From: Prunus persica
Taxonomy: Eukaryota; Streptophyta; Magnoliopsida; Rosales; Rosaceae
DNA: 64,000 bases
Direction: 5' to 3'
NCBI RefSeq assembly: GCF_000346465.2
Contig: NC_034016.1
Location: 6,052,362-6,116,361 of the forward strand
Shown here: positions 10,770-22,404 of the stretch, piece after piece
Layout: every line of letters begins with the position of its first letter
Position numbering within the stretch: the stretch's first letter is position 1
Translations under genes and position numbers: made by a program
Notes under the pieces: model-generated
Told to the model about the DNA's origin: nothing
What the model saw: only the letters and a program-made list of their open reading frames with translations
The model's database searches: none

Positions 10770-11456
10770 GTAAGCTTTCATTTTCACTATTTTGGTTACT
10801 GTTTTGCATGCTCATACGTTTTTTGTTTGAAAAATCTTTTTACCTTTTTTCTGGCCAAAATCATTTTACTTCTTTCCAAGTTTGATAAAATATACAGACA
10901 AAGAGGGAAAGTTTCCAACTTTGAAGACAACTACCTCAACTAAATAAGACGACGATAGACCACGACGGTTCGTCAGTTGTTCTAGCGTCGTCTGAAAATT
11001 GACAAAGTTGTTTTTAAAATAATAGTCTTTTTTTATATGCTTATTTAATTGCAGGTTTGATTTCTCTGAACAATGGTTTTTGTTTTTCCCTTATTTGATA
11101 AAATATAAAGAAAAATAAACTAGGGTTGGTATCTAATATAGACGACAAAATATCTTATTGTTTTACGTCGTGTGAATGTTAATACCACGACGGTGTATTA
11201 CTATTGACGTCGTATGAACATAAATACCACGACGTTATATAAATAATAGTTTTACCACGACGGTGTATTACTATTGACGTCGTGTGAACATATATACCAC
11301 GACGTTATATAAATAATGGTTTTAAACATTTATTACGTCTGAGATTATTTCATTGCGTCGTCTAAAATCATATCATACGTCGTATTTTTTTAATACCGTC
11401 GTTTGTGTTCTTAATGTTTTCCTGAAATATTTTCACTTGCAGTTTTGTCTGTTAAA

Positions 11457-14400
11457 ATGGTTTCTCAACAACAAACTAAGGATTCTGGCTCCAAGAAGCT
11501 TGGAATGGTAGCTCCTCAAGACAAGTCTTCGAAGGAGATGAAGTCTTCGAAGAAGATGAAGTTTGCTTCATCATCTGCTGAGACAGAACCAACCAGCCAG
11601 ACAACAATCTCTGATGATTCAAAGACTGGTCGAGGTATGAGCACAATGCCTCGTGTTGTGAAGAGAAAGCTTCAGAAACTGAGGCCAATTGTTGAGTACA
11701 ATAAAAGGGGGAAAGGTGTTGGCCAAGCACATATTGAGATGCAGTCGTATATTGGTGTGTTGGCACGCTCCAGGATCCCACTTGTGGACAAGAAATGGTC
11801 CCAAATCCCCAAGGATATAAAGGAGCAGATTTGGGAAGCAGTTGACATGGCTTTTGTCGTAGGCCAAGGGGGCAAGACCTCTGTTTTAGCTTCTGCTGCC
11901 AAGAAATGGAAGGATTTCAATTCTACACTAACGAGGCATTATATCCTTCCATACACCAATGACAGGGAGAAATTAAGCCAACCCCCTGAAACATATAAAT
12001 TCATAGAGAAAGCACAATGGGATGCCTTTGTAGCTTCAAGGCTATCCAAAGATTTTGAGTCTGTGCATTCTCAACATGCACAGATTAGGGAGAAACTCGA
12101 GTACAATCATCGATTGTCTCGAAAAGGATATGCTGGATTGGAGGATCAATTGGAGGAAACCATGCCTGGGGTAGAAATTGATCGATCTACCTTATGGAAG
12201 AGAGCTAGACAGGACAAACATGGTAACATCCCTGATCCAAAGGTGGCAGAGAAAGCAAAATTAATTGTAAGCCTACTATCACTCTGTTTTAAATTTTTAT
12301 TAAACTGTGAATTATTCTTATTACGTCGTATGTTATATTTTTCGTCGTGTGAATGATATTACCACGTCGACAAGTTTTTAAAAACGTCGTTAAAGGTCTA
12401 AATAGGAATCACTACTATGTTTTCTGTAATTATAGCATAAGACGTCGGTGGTTTATTTTCGCGTCGTGTGAATGATATTACCACGTCGAAACTTTTTTAA
12501 AAACGTCGTTAACGGTCTAAATAGGAATCACTACTCTGTTTTCTTTAATTATAGCATAAGACGTCGGTTGTTTATTCATTTCGTCGTTTTAAATAAATAA
12601 CCACGTCGGTATAACTACCGTCGTGATAAGTTATAATAACGTCGGTTTATACGTTATTGCGTCGTGTGAAATTATATAATACGTCGTTTGTACATAAATA
12701 ACCGTCGTGTGTTTTTTTGTTTATCTTTGTTTTAGGATGAATTGCAGAAACAAGTCTCGGAAGGCAAAGTCAGAGTAGATGGCAGCAATGATGTGCTGAC
12801 CATGGCTTTGGGCCCCGAGCATCCAGGCAGAGTGAGGGGAGTTGGTGCTGGTGTTTCCCCAAGGCAATATTTCAATTTGCCCAAACCACAGAGGGTGAGC
12901 TTTGACGACCGTTTGAAGGACAGTTTAAGAGTTCTCCTTCAAGAAGAGACTAAAAAGATGGAGGCTAAGGCAAGGGAAGAGGCCTTAAGGATGGAGGCTA
13001 GGACAAAACAATTGGTAGAGGCTGAGAGGGAGCATTTCCTGAGTCAGCTTTCCCAATTAATTCCCAATTTTGATCCAAGCATGCTTAAACCAAGAATTAG
13101 CCAAAGCCCCAAAAATCCAATGTCTGACAAAGCTAGCTGCTCTGGAGGTGATGTGAGATCCCTACATTTGGAGGATGATACTGCCAAAATGGGGAAACAT
13201 CAGCCAGATGAAGAGAAGGAAGAAGAAAAAAGAGATGAAGAGAAGGAAGAAGAAAATGAGAAAGAAGATGAAGAAAAGCATGACGACAAGGTATGTTCAC
13301 ATAACTTTGCCTTTTTTATTTGTTTTTCAAAATTTCAGACGTCGATATTTTTATTTAATCCGTCGTTTGTTTACAACTTAGATGGCGGAATTTTTTTAAG
13401 ACGTAATAAAATATTTAAACGACGGTTTTTGCACCGTCGTTTAAATGGTTTCAGACGACGCTTTATTCATAAAACCGTCGTCCTTATTGAATTACCACGA
13501 CAGTTTTTTCACCGTCGTTTAAATACTTTTAAGACGACGTTTTATTCCTTAAACCGTCGTCTTTATTGAATTACCACGTCATTTTTTTTATTTCTTTAAA
13601 CAGGTTATTGAAGTTGGTGATTATTCAAATATGGAGGCGCCATCTTCTTTAAAAACCCTTTGTCGTTTTGTGGAAACGACACTCCTGCCTGAGGATAAGA
13701 CACTCCAATTTACAATTGATAAGGAGGTGTTTGGTGGTGAGCGCGATACCTTCCTCCTGCCTGAAGATATTACACAATTTGCAGGCATGGAAGAAATTGG
13801 AGCTACTGTATTGGCTGTATATATGAGGTTTGTACTTCTAAAATAATACCTCGTTGGTTTATATATTGAGTCGTCTTAACTAACTAACCACGTCGTCTTA
13901 ACTAACTACCGTCGTGATAAATATATTATAACGTCCTCATCTATTTCAGTACGTCGTGTGAAATATTATAATACGTCGTTTTTTTATACATAACCGTCGT
14001 GTTTTTTTGTGATGACTTGTTTATATTATTTTATGTATTTAGGTACTTACACGATGTTTTGAAACAAGCCAATATGTGCAGCATGGTTGGCTTTATCGAC
14101 CCTGCTACAGTTAGTGCCAACTCTGGCACAATAACTGAAAGATCACGACTGGTAGCAGCTCGACTTCAGAAGACAAACGGTGAACAGATTTTCATGATGC
14201 CTTACAATCCAGGGTTAGTCTCCTTAGGATTTTGTTTTTATGATTTTCAATAAATGACAGCTTATAAACTAACCACGTCGGTGTTTTATTTTATTTAGTC
14301 GTTTGAAACTACTAACCACGTCGGTATTTATTTATCGTCGTGATAAATATATAATGTCGTCGTTATCTACTTTATTTCGTCGTGTGAAATACTATAATAC

Positions 14401-14930
14401 GTCGTTTTTGTAAATAACCGTCGTTTTTATATTAATTTTGTGCAGCCGTCATTGGATCTTGCTGATTGTAAGAGCAAAGAAGGAGACCGTCTATTTTCTG
14501 GATCCTCTGCCAGGTCATCGTGTGGTCGACGAAGAGGCGAAAAACATCGTGAACAGTGCTTTAAAAATATATAATACCCACATAGGCCGAGCAGGACGTA
14601 AAAATGTAATTTGGAAAACTCTCTCAGGCACACCAAAGCAACCCAGCAATGTCGAATGCGGGTATTATGTGATGCGCTTCATGAGGGACATCATCATGGA
14701 TCCTTCCTTGGGGTTTGAGTATAAGGTAAGAAGAAATTACCTTCATACATTTCACGTCGTTTTTTGTATTATCAACGATGGTCATGTAAAATTAACGTCG
14801 TTGAATGGATATACTACGTCGGTTATGAAAAATATCGTCGTCTGTGATTGAATTTCTTTTTATTTATAAACCCTAATAGTCATTGTTTATGCAGTATGCC
14901 AAGGGAAACCAGGAAGCTTCATACCCCTAA
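11457..14930 (+). CDS. TNPA-like (Ptta/En/Spm) protein fused to a Ulp1-type C48 cysteine protease
   Basis: Six coding exons join in frame: 11457-12266, 12736-13290, 13604-13827, 14043-14213, 14446-14725 and 14895-14930. All junctions are GT-AG and they give 691 residues. A basic N-terminus is followed by a Ptta/En/Spm plant transposase region (about 80-300; RKGYAGLEDQLEE, LWKRARQDKHGNIPDPKV, ALGPEHPGRVRGVG), an acidic Glu/Lys stretch, and a Ulp1 protease domain. Catalytic His589 (RHW), Asp606 (FLDP), Gln652 and Cys658 (VECGYY) are all present. TNPA proteins bind subterminal repeats; Ulp1 enzymes process SUMO. Whether this one does is unknown. The ATG at 11457 follows an acceptor at 11442. The stop at 14928 comes 23 codons before a further in-frame stop at 15000, after a stretch (EAIDEVRNEWAEF) that looks like the original C-terminus, so a small truncation is likely. 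Confidence 0.85.
12267..12735 (+). repeat. Intron 1 of the TNPA gene filled with CGTCG motifs
   Basis: Contains two near-copies of about 115 bp (around 12345-12455 and 12465-12565) sharing 'cgtgtgaatgatattaccac' and 'aacggtctaaataggaatca'-like text. ACGTCG/CGTCGT words follow up to the acceptor at 12735. Introns 2 to 5 (13291-13603, 13828-14042, 14214-14445, 14726-14894) carry the same words. In intron 2 an ACGACGGT at 13419-13426 faces an ACCGTCGT at 13433-13440. Confidence 0.8.
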
Positions 14931-15066
14931 GAAGCCATTGATGAAGTCCGGAATGAATGGGCAGAGTTTGTTTTCCAAATTATTAAACAGGGCAATTATT
15001 GAACACTTGATATTTATGTATAATGTACAAATTTTCTCTATAATATGTAATGTAAAAATTTGTTGA

Positions 15067-16239
15067 GGTTTTCTTAAATTAAAAAAAAAAACAAACATAC
15101 AAATTGCTTAACCGACGTGTAATACTTTTCCAACGACCTAATAAAGTAAAAAACCGTCGTATTTTGTTGTTTCGTGTTTTAAACAAATACGACGTAAAAA
15201 TATAGTTAGACGACGTTCTTTGAACAATTGAGTCGTTTATGGTTTACAACATCTTCAATTTCTTAAGGGTTCAGGGTATCATCGACGACGTTTATGTAAC
15301 GACAGCGGTTAAGTCGTGGAATATATATTTTACGTCGTATAGTTAAATAGCCGCCATGGTTTCTCATTTTAACGACGTCATTTTAACGACTTAGTAGTCT
15401 ATTACAATTTACAACGTCTACAATTTATTAACACCGACGTGGTTTGTTGTTGTGGTAAGAATATTTTATTATTTTTATATCAAAATATTCAAAATAAATT
15501 TAAAATAAATCAGAAAATTGAAAAGTCAACTCCTATGAAGTCATTGATATATTTTCTTCCACATAAACCTTGAAAAAATTCATTTTCAATAACAAAAATT
15601 TAAAATGACCATCCAAAACAAAATTGTTTTGATGAGTCATAAAATCACTTCTAGTTTTATGGTTTAGGGTTTAGAGTTTAGGGTTTAGAGATTAGGGTTG
15701 TTATTTATTGGGGTTTATTTTTAAAGTATAATTTTTGGGTAGTCTAGGGTATATGTTAGGCTTTAAAACCATAAAACCTTTTATAAACTTAATTTTTTAA
15801 ATTGTATAATTTAGTTTTATGGGTTTAGGGTATTAATTTTTAACGACGGTGGTTGCGTCGTGGAATACATATTTTACGTCGTACAGTAAAACATACGACA
15901 TGGTTTACGCTTTAAACGACGTCATTTTAATATGTAAGTCGGTTTATATAATTTACAACGTCTTTAATTTCTTAACACCGACGTGGTTTTTCAGTCGTCG
16001 TTATATAAAAAATTCAAAATAAATTTAAAATTAATCCGAAAAATGAAGCTTCAAAATGAACGGCCTTACGTTCTTAATCCGAAAATGAAGTTTCCGTCAT
16101 GGAATATTAAATTTACGTCGGTACTTGTAGAACTTTCGCCTTGGTTTTTCTTTCGACGTTTTAAAACGCGCGAGCTCTAAAAATTTTCGCGCTACCTAAA
16201 TTTTTTTAGATTTGGCTCTTATTCTTATACTTCGAACCC
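15067..16239. repeat. CACTA region between its two genes
   Basis: About 1.2 kb without a gene. CGTCG words resume at 15110-15460 and 15840-16160, with an AT-rich stretch between. Two similar blocks (about 15285-15450 and 15840-15985) share 'cgtggaatacatattttacg'-type text and 'caccgacgtggttt'. The frame at 15983-16180 runs through this repeat and is not believable. Confidence 0.6.
15661..15700 (+). repeat. Short telomere-like heptamer run
   Basis: Five heptamers of the TTTAGGG/TTTAGAG type in a row, like the plant telomere repeat. It lies inside the CACTA element. It is far too short and impure to be a telomere, and may be chance or an old interstitial patch. Confidence 0.5.
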
Positions 16240-16352
16240 TGAAACCTAAAATTTTCAGATTTCGCGCGACATAACATTTCGCTCTCTCACTTCTGCTCTA
16301 ATTAAAAGTTGCACTCTCCAGGCTCCGTCGAATCTGTGAGCTCGTCCAACCT
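16240..16352 (+). other. Probable 5' untranslated exon of the TNP2 gene
   Basis: A motif-poor stretch (CGCTCTCTCACTTCTGCTC and following) ending in a strong donor, CCT|GTAAGTAC, at 16352/16353. The acceptor would be TATTATAG at about 16965, twenty bases before the ATG at 16985. The intron between carries four alternating octamers at 16727-16793. Confidence 0.5.
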
Positions 16353-16726
16353 GTAAGTACAAACCCTATCTTCCCCTTGTAAATTCATTGAATGATATTA
16401 GGTTGTTTTGTTAAAGGGTTTTATGTGTATGCTTTGCGATCTGTTAATAATGTGCTTATAGGTATGGGTTCATGGATTTTCTGTTTAATGGGTTCATGCA
16501 TTACATTATCTGTTATGTTGAATTGGGAATGGATTTAATTTTGTCGTATCTTTTAATCACCCTATGTTATGTTGAATTGGGAATGGATTTATTGTTTTCA
16601 TGCTTGGTTTCATGTATATGTTGGTTTCTTGCTTGGTTTCATATATATGTTGTGTTCTTAATGGGTTTTGTGTTCTTGAAAATAAACTGAGACACGACGA
16701 ATTTTAAGGCATACGACGACGATTAC

Positions 16727-16793
16727 ACGACGGTTTTTTTAAACTACCGTCGTTGTATTACTTATACACGACGGTTTTTTCATAAACCGTCGT
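16727..16793. repeat. Four alternating 8-bp CACTA motifs in an intron
   Basis: ACGACGGT at 16727-16734, ACCGTCGT at 16746-16753, ACGACGGT at 16768-16775 and ACCGTCGT at 16786-16793. They are alternating inverted copies about 20 bp apart, in the 5' untranslated intron of the TNP2 gene. The spacing allows hairpins or paired protein binding. Confidence 0.8.
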
Positions 16794-16984
16794 TTGTATT
16801 ACTTATAATAGACGACGTCTGTTGAAAATCCGTCGTCTATATATGCCAAATACGTCTGTTTTTGTTTAAAACCCGTCGTCTCTGTTGTGTATTACTTGCG
16901 ATTAGATCATTGTATAATCTGCTATAGTGATGGTCATTGCCTGTATTTTCACTTTATTATAGATAATAGGTTATAGTGTCGGAG

Positions 16985-19900
16985 ATGGATAAGTCATGGA
17001 TGCACTCGGATAGAAGATCGAAGGCATATGAATTTGGGGTGGAAGCATTTTTGAACTTTGCAGTAGAAAATCTTCTAACTACAACACATATCCGTTGTCC
17101 ATGTGTTAAATGTGTTAATTTGAAGTTGTTTGGGGTTGGAATTATAAGGGATCACTTATACTTTAATGGAATTGACCAAAGCTATAAGAATTGGACATTT
17201 CACGGAGAACCTTGGGAAGCAACTACTAATGCTAGTAGAAATGTTGAAGAAGATGATGGCCATAGTAGGTACAGTTTTGTGTCTGAAGAAATTGATATGG
17301 ATGATAATGATTTTGGTGATTTTGGTTCGGATCCGTATGAGTTTGCCAATGTGATTGGGGATGGAGATCAACCAGTGTACCCTGCTTGTAGAAAGTACAC
17401 GAAGTTATCGGCATTAGTGAAGTTGTATAATTTGAAGGCAAAACATGGGATGAGTGATGTCTGTTTTACAGAATTATTGATACTTCAAGGCGATTTGCTT
17501 CCAGAAGGAAATACAATACCAACCTCCATGTATGAGGCTAAAAAGACTTTGTGTGCATTGGGGCTGAGTTATGAGAAAATGCACGCATGCCCCAATGATT
17601 GCATCTTGTATAGGAAGGAGTATGAGGATTCAACTAATTGTCCTACTTGTGGTATCTCAAGGTGGAAGGAAGGCAAAGATTCAATCTTGAAAGAGGGTGT
17701 GCCAGCGAAGGTGGTGTGGTATTTTCCCCCAATTCCAAGGTTTAAAAGGATGTTTCAATCACATGAGACAGCTAAGAGTTTGACTTGGTGGCATGCTGCT
17801 AGAAAATCAATTGACGGTCAGATGTCTCATCCGGCGGATTCCCCGTCTTGGAAACTTCTTGATGATAAATGGCCTGAGTTTGGTAATGAGTCGAGAAACT
17901 TGAGATTGGCTCTTTCATCTGATGGATTCAATCCCCACAGTTCTCTAAGTAGCAGATATAGTTGTTGGCCGGTTATCTTAGTTACATATAATCTCCCTCC
18001 ATGGCTGTGCATGAAACGAAAGTTCATGATGTTAACCTTATTGATTTCCGGTCCTAAACAACCCGGAAATGATATAGACGTCTACTTGGAGCCTTTGATT
18101 GATGATTTAAAATCCTTGTGGGTTGGGATTAGAAGAGTGTATGATGCACATAATGGAGAATACTTTACACTCAGAGCTGCATTAATGTGGACAATTAATG
18201 ATTTTCCCGCCTATGGAAACTTATCTGGTTGTGTTGTTAAAGGATATAAAGCTTGTCCAATATGCGGCGATGATACACCTAGTCACAGGTCGAAAAATGG
18301 CCACAAAATTTGTTACATTGGGCATAGAAAATGGTTACCAATCAATCATCCATATAGGAGGCAACGTGCAGCTTTTAATGGGAAACCTGAATATGGCATA
18401 CCTCCCGAGCCATTAACCGGAGAAGAAGTGCTGCATATGGTTGAAAATGGTGACAGAGTTTGTTGGAAGAAGAAATCAATATTCTTTGATCTCGAGTATT
18501 GGAAATACCTTCCTGTGAGGCATGCCCTAGATGTTATGCACATTGAGAAGAATGTTTGCGATAGTATCATTGGTACATTGCTGGAGATCCCTGGAAAAAA
18601 TAAAGATGGGATTGCTGCTCGATTAGATTTATTGAACATGGGGGTCAAAACTGATTTGTAACCCGAGTATGGAGAAAGACGTACTCGTTTGCCTCCTGGG
18701 CCTTGGAATTTGTCAAGAGCAGAGAGGAGAGAGGTTTGCAATTCTTTCTATGGTATGAAGGTCCCTGAAGGTTATTCTTCAAATATTAAAAATCTTGTAT
18801 CTTTACAAGATTCAAGACTTCTTGGCCTTAAATCACATGATTGTCATACCTTAATGCAACAATTGCTCCCTGTGGCAATTCGTTCTGTTTTGGAGAAGCC
18901 TGCAAGGTATGCAATAACTCGTTTGTGCTTCTTCTTCAATGCTATATGTGCAAAGACTGTTGATGTTTCCAAGCTAGATAAGTTGGAAGAAGATGTAGTA
19001 GTTACTCTGTGTTTGCTTGAGAAGTACTTTCCCCCTTCATTCTTTGATATCATGGTTCATCTAGTAGTACATCTTGTCAGAGAAGTTCGTCTATGTGGGC
19101 CAGTATATTTTAGGTGGATGTATCCGTTTGAAAGATATATGAAAGTGCTGAAGGGGTATGTTCAGAATCGTACTCGTCCCGAAGGTTGCATTGCTGAGTG
19201 GTATATAGCTGAAGAATCGGTAGAGTTTTGTACTTAGCATTTATCTGATGTTAGTACAGTTGGAGTGCCTTCAAGCCAAAAGATGGGAGTTTCAAAGCCA
19301 TTATCAGGTTGCACAGTGAGCGTAGTTGATCAGGACCTGTTGAATCAAGCACATCTATATGTCTTGGAGAATACGGAGGAAGTCCTACCTTATATCGAGT
19401 ACGTATGAGTTTTATTCTTTAAGTTTCCATTTTAAATTATTTCTTATGTTTATCTTATATATTTGGGACCGTAATGCTTGAATTTTTCGTGTCATGTAGG
19501 CAACATATGATCCACATCAAGACTGCTTATCCAAAATTTAGAAAGAGAACAAAGTGGCTGCAGGATAAGCACAATAGCACTTTCATTCAATGGCTACGCT
19601 TCAAGGTATATGTTGTTGAATAACATATTTCTCTTTTAATTTTCTTCTTATTTCTATGTTAGATTGAATTAAGATTTGATTAATTTGCAGGTTCAAAGTG
19701 AACTTGAGGAAGACAATAATGGCGTATCAGAAAATTTAAGGTGGCTAGCAGCTGGTCCAAACATGGCAGTGCCATTATATAGGAGCTATCTTATTAAAGG
19801 TATTAAATTCAATATCAAGGCACAAGATGATGTGCGGACAACTCAAAATAGTGGAGTTTATTTACTTGCACATACCATGCAAGTTGCTAGTGCCAAGGAT

Positions 19901-20335
19901 AAAAACCCAATTCTCTCAAATATGAGTTTCTATGGTGTCATTCAAGAAATTTGGGACCTTGACTACCAAAAGTTTACAATCCCAGTCTTTAGGTGTGATT
20001 GGATAGATAGTTCTAGTCTTGTAGTCGACGAACTTGGATTTACCCTTGTAGATTTGAGTAAAATTGGACATAGGAATGACCAATTTGTTTTGGCTTCTCA
20101 AGTCAAACAAATATTTTTTGTTGACGACCCGATGCATCGTGATTGGTCGGTAGTGTTATCAATGCCTAATAGAGAATATAATGATGTTATTGGTGATGAA
20201 GTCTTAGGTGATGTGATAATTGAGTGTGAGCCCTTTACTAGAGGGATGCCAAATGTTGACACATTTGATGAACTGGTGGGTGAGTTAGGTGCTCAAAATA
20301 TTCGAGGTGGGTGTGAAGATATATGGATTGAATGA
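16985..20335 (+). pseudogene. CACTA TNP2-type transposase gene, two in-frame stops
   Basis: Exons 16985-19398, 19500-19605 and 19691-20335 join in one frame of 1,054 codons before the final TGA. Domain order is the full plant TNP2 set: transposase-associated Cys motif (CPCVKC, N-terminal), TNP2 core (LALSSDGFNPHSSLS, WPVILVTYNLPPW, LISGPKQPGNDIDVYLEPL, HALDVMHIEKNVCDSIIGTL), then DUF4218-like (SNIKNLVSLQDSRLLGLKSH, RWMYPFERYMKVLKG) and DUF4216-like (YGVIQEIWDLDY) regions. It would catalyse cut-and-paste transposition at the CACTA ends. Two single-codon stops break it: TAA at 18659 (codon 559) and TAG at 19235 (codon 751). Reading resumes in the same frame after each, so they are recent point changes, not shifts. 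The start is ATG 16985 (MDKSWMH), typical of the family. Confidence 0.92.
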
Positions 20336-21961
20336 TGCTTATGTAATTGGCAGTGTATGACATTCATTTTATAATATATTGTAATGTGATTTCTTCACTT
20401 TCATTATACAGGTTTTGGCCACAAAACAATCAGTGCAAAAAATACTGGATCCAGATTACATCATTATATTCTGCATAAAAAACAACGTCTGTTCAAATAA
20501 AACACGACGTTATGGTGAACCATTTATTCAGCATATTTACCGACGTCTTAAAGCAACGTAACAATGAAGAACCACGACGCTATTGTGAAGCAATTATCCA
20601 GGATATCACGTCGGGGAAGGATTAAGAACCGCCATGTAATTCAAAATAACACGACTCCAATCCCATAATAACGACGTCTAAAAAACGAGATATATAATCT
20701 GAACGTTAAAAAATACGACGTCATCATACATTTTCCACGTCGCAAGTTCTTTTATAAACGAAGAGGAACGAAATGAATTCCGACGGAAATTCATTATAAC
20801 CGCCGTCTAATAACAATTAAACGACGTTATTTGTAATACGGCTCTCATCATAATCTACGCCGTCTATATGTTCTGTAATACGGCTCTCATTTATTTGGAA
20901 CCGACGTTGTTTAGAAGTTCAACGTCGTCTATATTATTAAGTGCGTCGTGAGTAATGAATACATATAAATACAACGTCGACTATATAAATGTATACGTCG
21001 TAAATAATGACACTGACAACTATTTCCACGTCATCTTTTTTAGAAAAATCGAAGTGGAAAATTTATTTCACGACGGTTTTTTGTAAATAAGAGACGTAGT
21101 AGATTTCAATAACGTCGTCTTCTCATGTATTTAAAGACGTCATATTTTTTCTTGTCGGGTAAATTATATTTAACGGCGTAGTATTTTAGTTGTCGTCGTT
21201 GTATGTATATCTTGCGGCCTTGTTCTTTTAATATGTGTCATATTTTTCCTTTTTAACGACGGTGATTTTTTTGAGTTGGTCGTCTATTCTCATCCTCGAC
21301 TATTTTCTAGAACTTTAGCAGACTAAACACGTATGTTTTTATTTTTTTCTGACGTTGTTTTATTTAACAACGTCTAATATTTATCGTCGTTGTTTGTTTC
21401 TGAAAATAGGACGTATAAATTTTGTAATACGACTCTCATATATTTGTAACCGACGTTGTTTAGTTTTTCAACGTCTACTCTATTAACATATACGTCGTAA
21501 ATAATGACACTGACAACTATTTCCACGTCATCTTTTATCGAAAAATCGAAGTGGAAAATTAATTTTACGACGGTTGTTTTTATATATGCGACGTAGTAGG
21601 TATCAATAACGTCGTCTTCTAATGTATTTAAAGACGTCATATTTTTTATTGTCGTGAAAATTATATTTAACGTCGTCGTATTTGTATTTTCGTCGTTGTA
21701 TGTCTATCTTGCGGCCTTGTTCTGTTAATATGTGTCATATTTTTCCTTTTTAACGACGGTTTTTTTAGAGAGTTGGTCGTCTATTATCATCCTCGATTGC
21801 TTTTTTTAGATCTTTTTGCAGTACAAAGACGTCGTTTTGTATTTGTTGATGACGTTGTATATTTTAACAACGACGGTTATTTAGCGTCGTGGTTTATGAG
21901 GGAAAAGATGACGGTGGATTCCACGACCATTGAAAAACCCAATACACGACGGTGATTTACC
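20336..21961. repeat. CACTA right subterminal region with a ~400-bp direct duplication
   Basis: After a short 3' end of the TNP2 gene, CGTCG/ACGACG words run from about 20480 to the right terminus. A block at about 20860-21275 recurs at 21405-21770. Both copies contain 'aataatgacactgacaacta', 'atttaaagacgtcatatttt', 'cttgcggccttgtt' and 'tatgtgtcatatttttcctt'. No gene is present; frames at 21374-21640 and 21773-21955 are shadows. Confidence 0.8.
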
Positions 21962-21989
21962 GTCGTCTTTTTGCTTTTTTGTAGTTGTG
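21962..21989 (-). repeat. CACTA right terminal inverted repeat
   Basis: The reversed end reads CACAACTACAAAAAAGC and continues into AAAAAGACGACG, matching the left end. It is followed directly by the tcc target duplication. Confidence 0.9.
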
Positions 21990-21992
21990 TCC

Positions 21993-22260
21993 AGACCATA
22001 AGGATCTAAATTGGGGTCCTTATTTTACAATTTCGGGATACGATGGCACCAAAACGTTATAAAAAGAATCCCTAAACTCATAACTTACAAGTTTTTGGTA
22101 ACAATTTACAAGGTTTTTCTCATGGATTACAACATTAGGGTTCACCAAATCCATAATGATGTAAATCAGCCTTTTACAAGCATATGGATCCACATTACAA
22201 GGAATTGGTAATGGTGGACCTTTGGGATGTAAAATGGGTCATTATTTTAGTAAAAAATAA
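21993..22260. repeat. Tandem array of ~260-bp units, right part
   Basis: Resumes the unit interrupted at 8333 ('agaccataaggatctaaatt'). It holds one diverged unit and the start of another near 22229, then the array ends. Frames at 22011-22211 and 22184-22414 are repeat shadows. Confidence 0.85.
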
Positions 22261-22404
22261 AATTGCATATTGCAATGCAATGGGATGCTCCTTGGTTGTC
22301 AATTACGCACTCCTTGTTTGGCAATTGCCAAACGACCTCTGCCATTTACACAGTCCCTATTTGTCAATTACTCAAATCGCCATCAATATTGATAATACTA
22401 ACTC

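Larger units (their letters stand above)
8334..21989 (+). mobile_element. CACTA (En/Spm-type) DNA transposon, full length, 13.66 kb
   Basis: The left end reads CACTACTACAAAAAGTG and the right end, reversed, CACAACTACAAAAAAGC. Both run on into an AAAAAGACGAC stretch, so the inverted repeats extend about 28 bp. The 3-bp target duplication tcc (8331-8333 and 21990-21992) is perfect, and joining the flanks restores one unit of the tandem array. Inside, all on the plus strand, are a captured host-gene fragment (9432-9801), a TNPA-like/Ulp1 gene (11457-14930) and a TNP2 transposase gene with two stops (16985-20335). The non-coding DNA is crowded with CGTCG/ACGACG words, the expected kind of subterminal binding repeat but spread far beyond the ends. 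Confidence 0.97.

Noticed and set aside
10599..10943. 114-residue plus-strand frame
   Set aside because: It spans the probable untranslated exon and crosses a strong splice donor at 10770; low-complexity composition and no domain.
15661..15700. Telomere repeats
   Set aside because: Only five impure heptamers inside a transposon; not a chromosome end.
8334..21989. Reading the CGTCG words as a G+C island or host regulatory cluster
   Set aside because: The words stop exactly at the TIRs, so they belong to the transposon.
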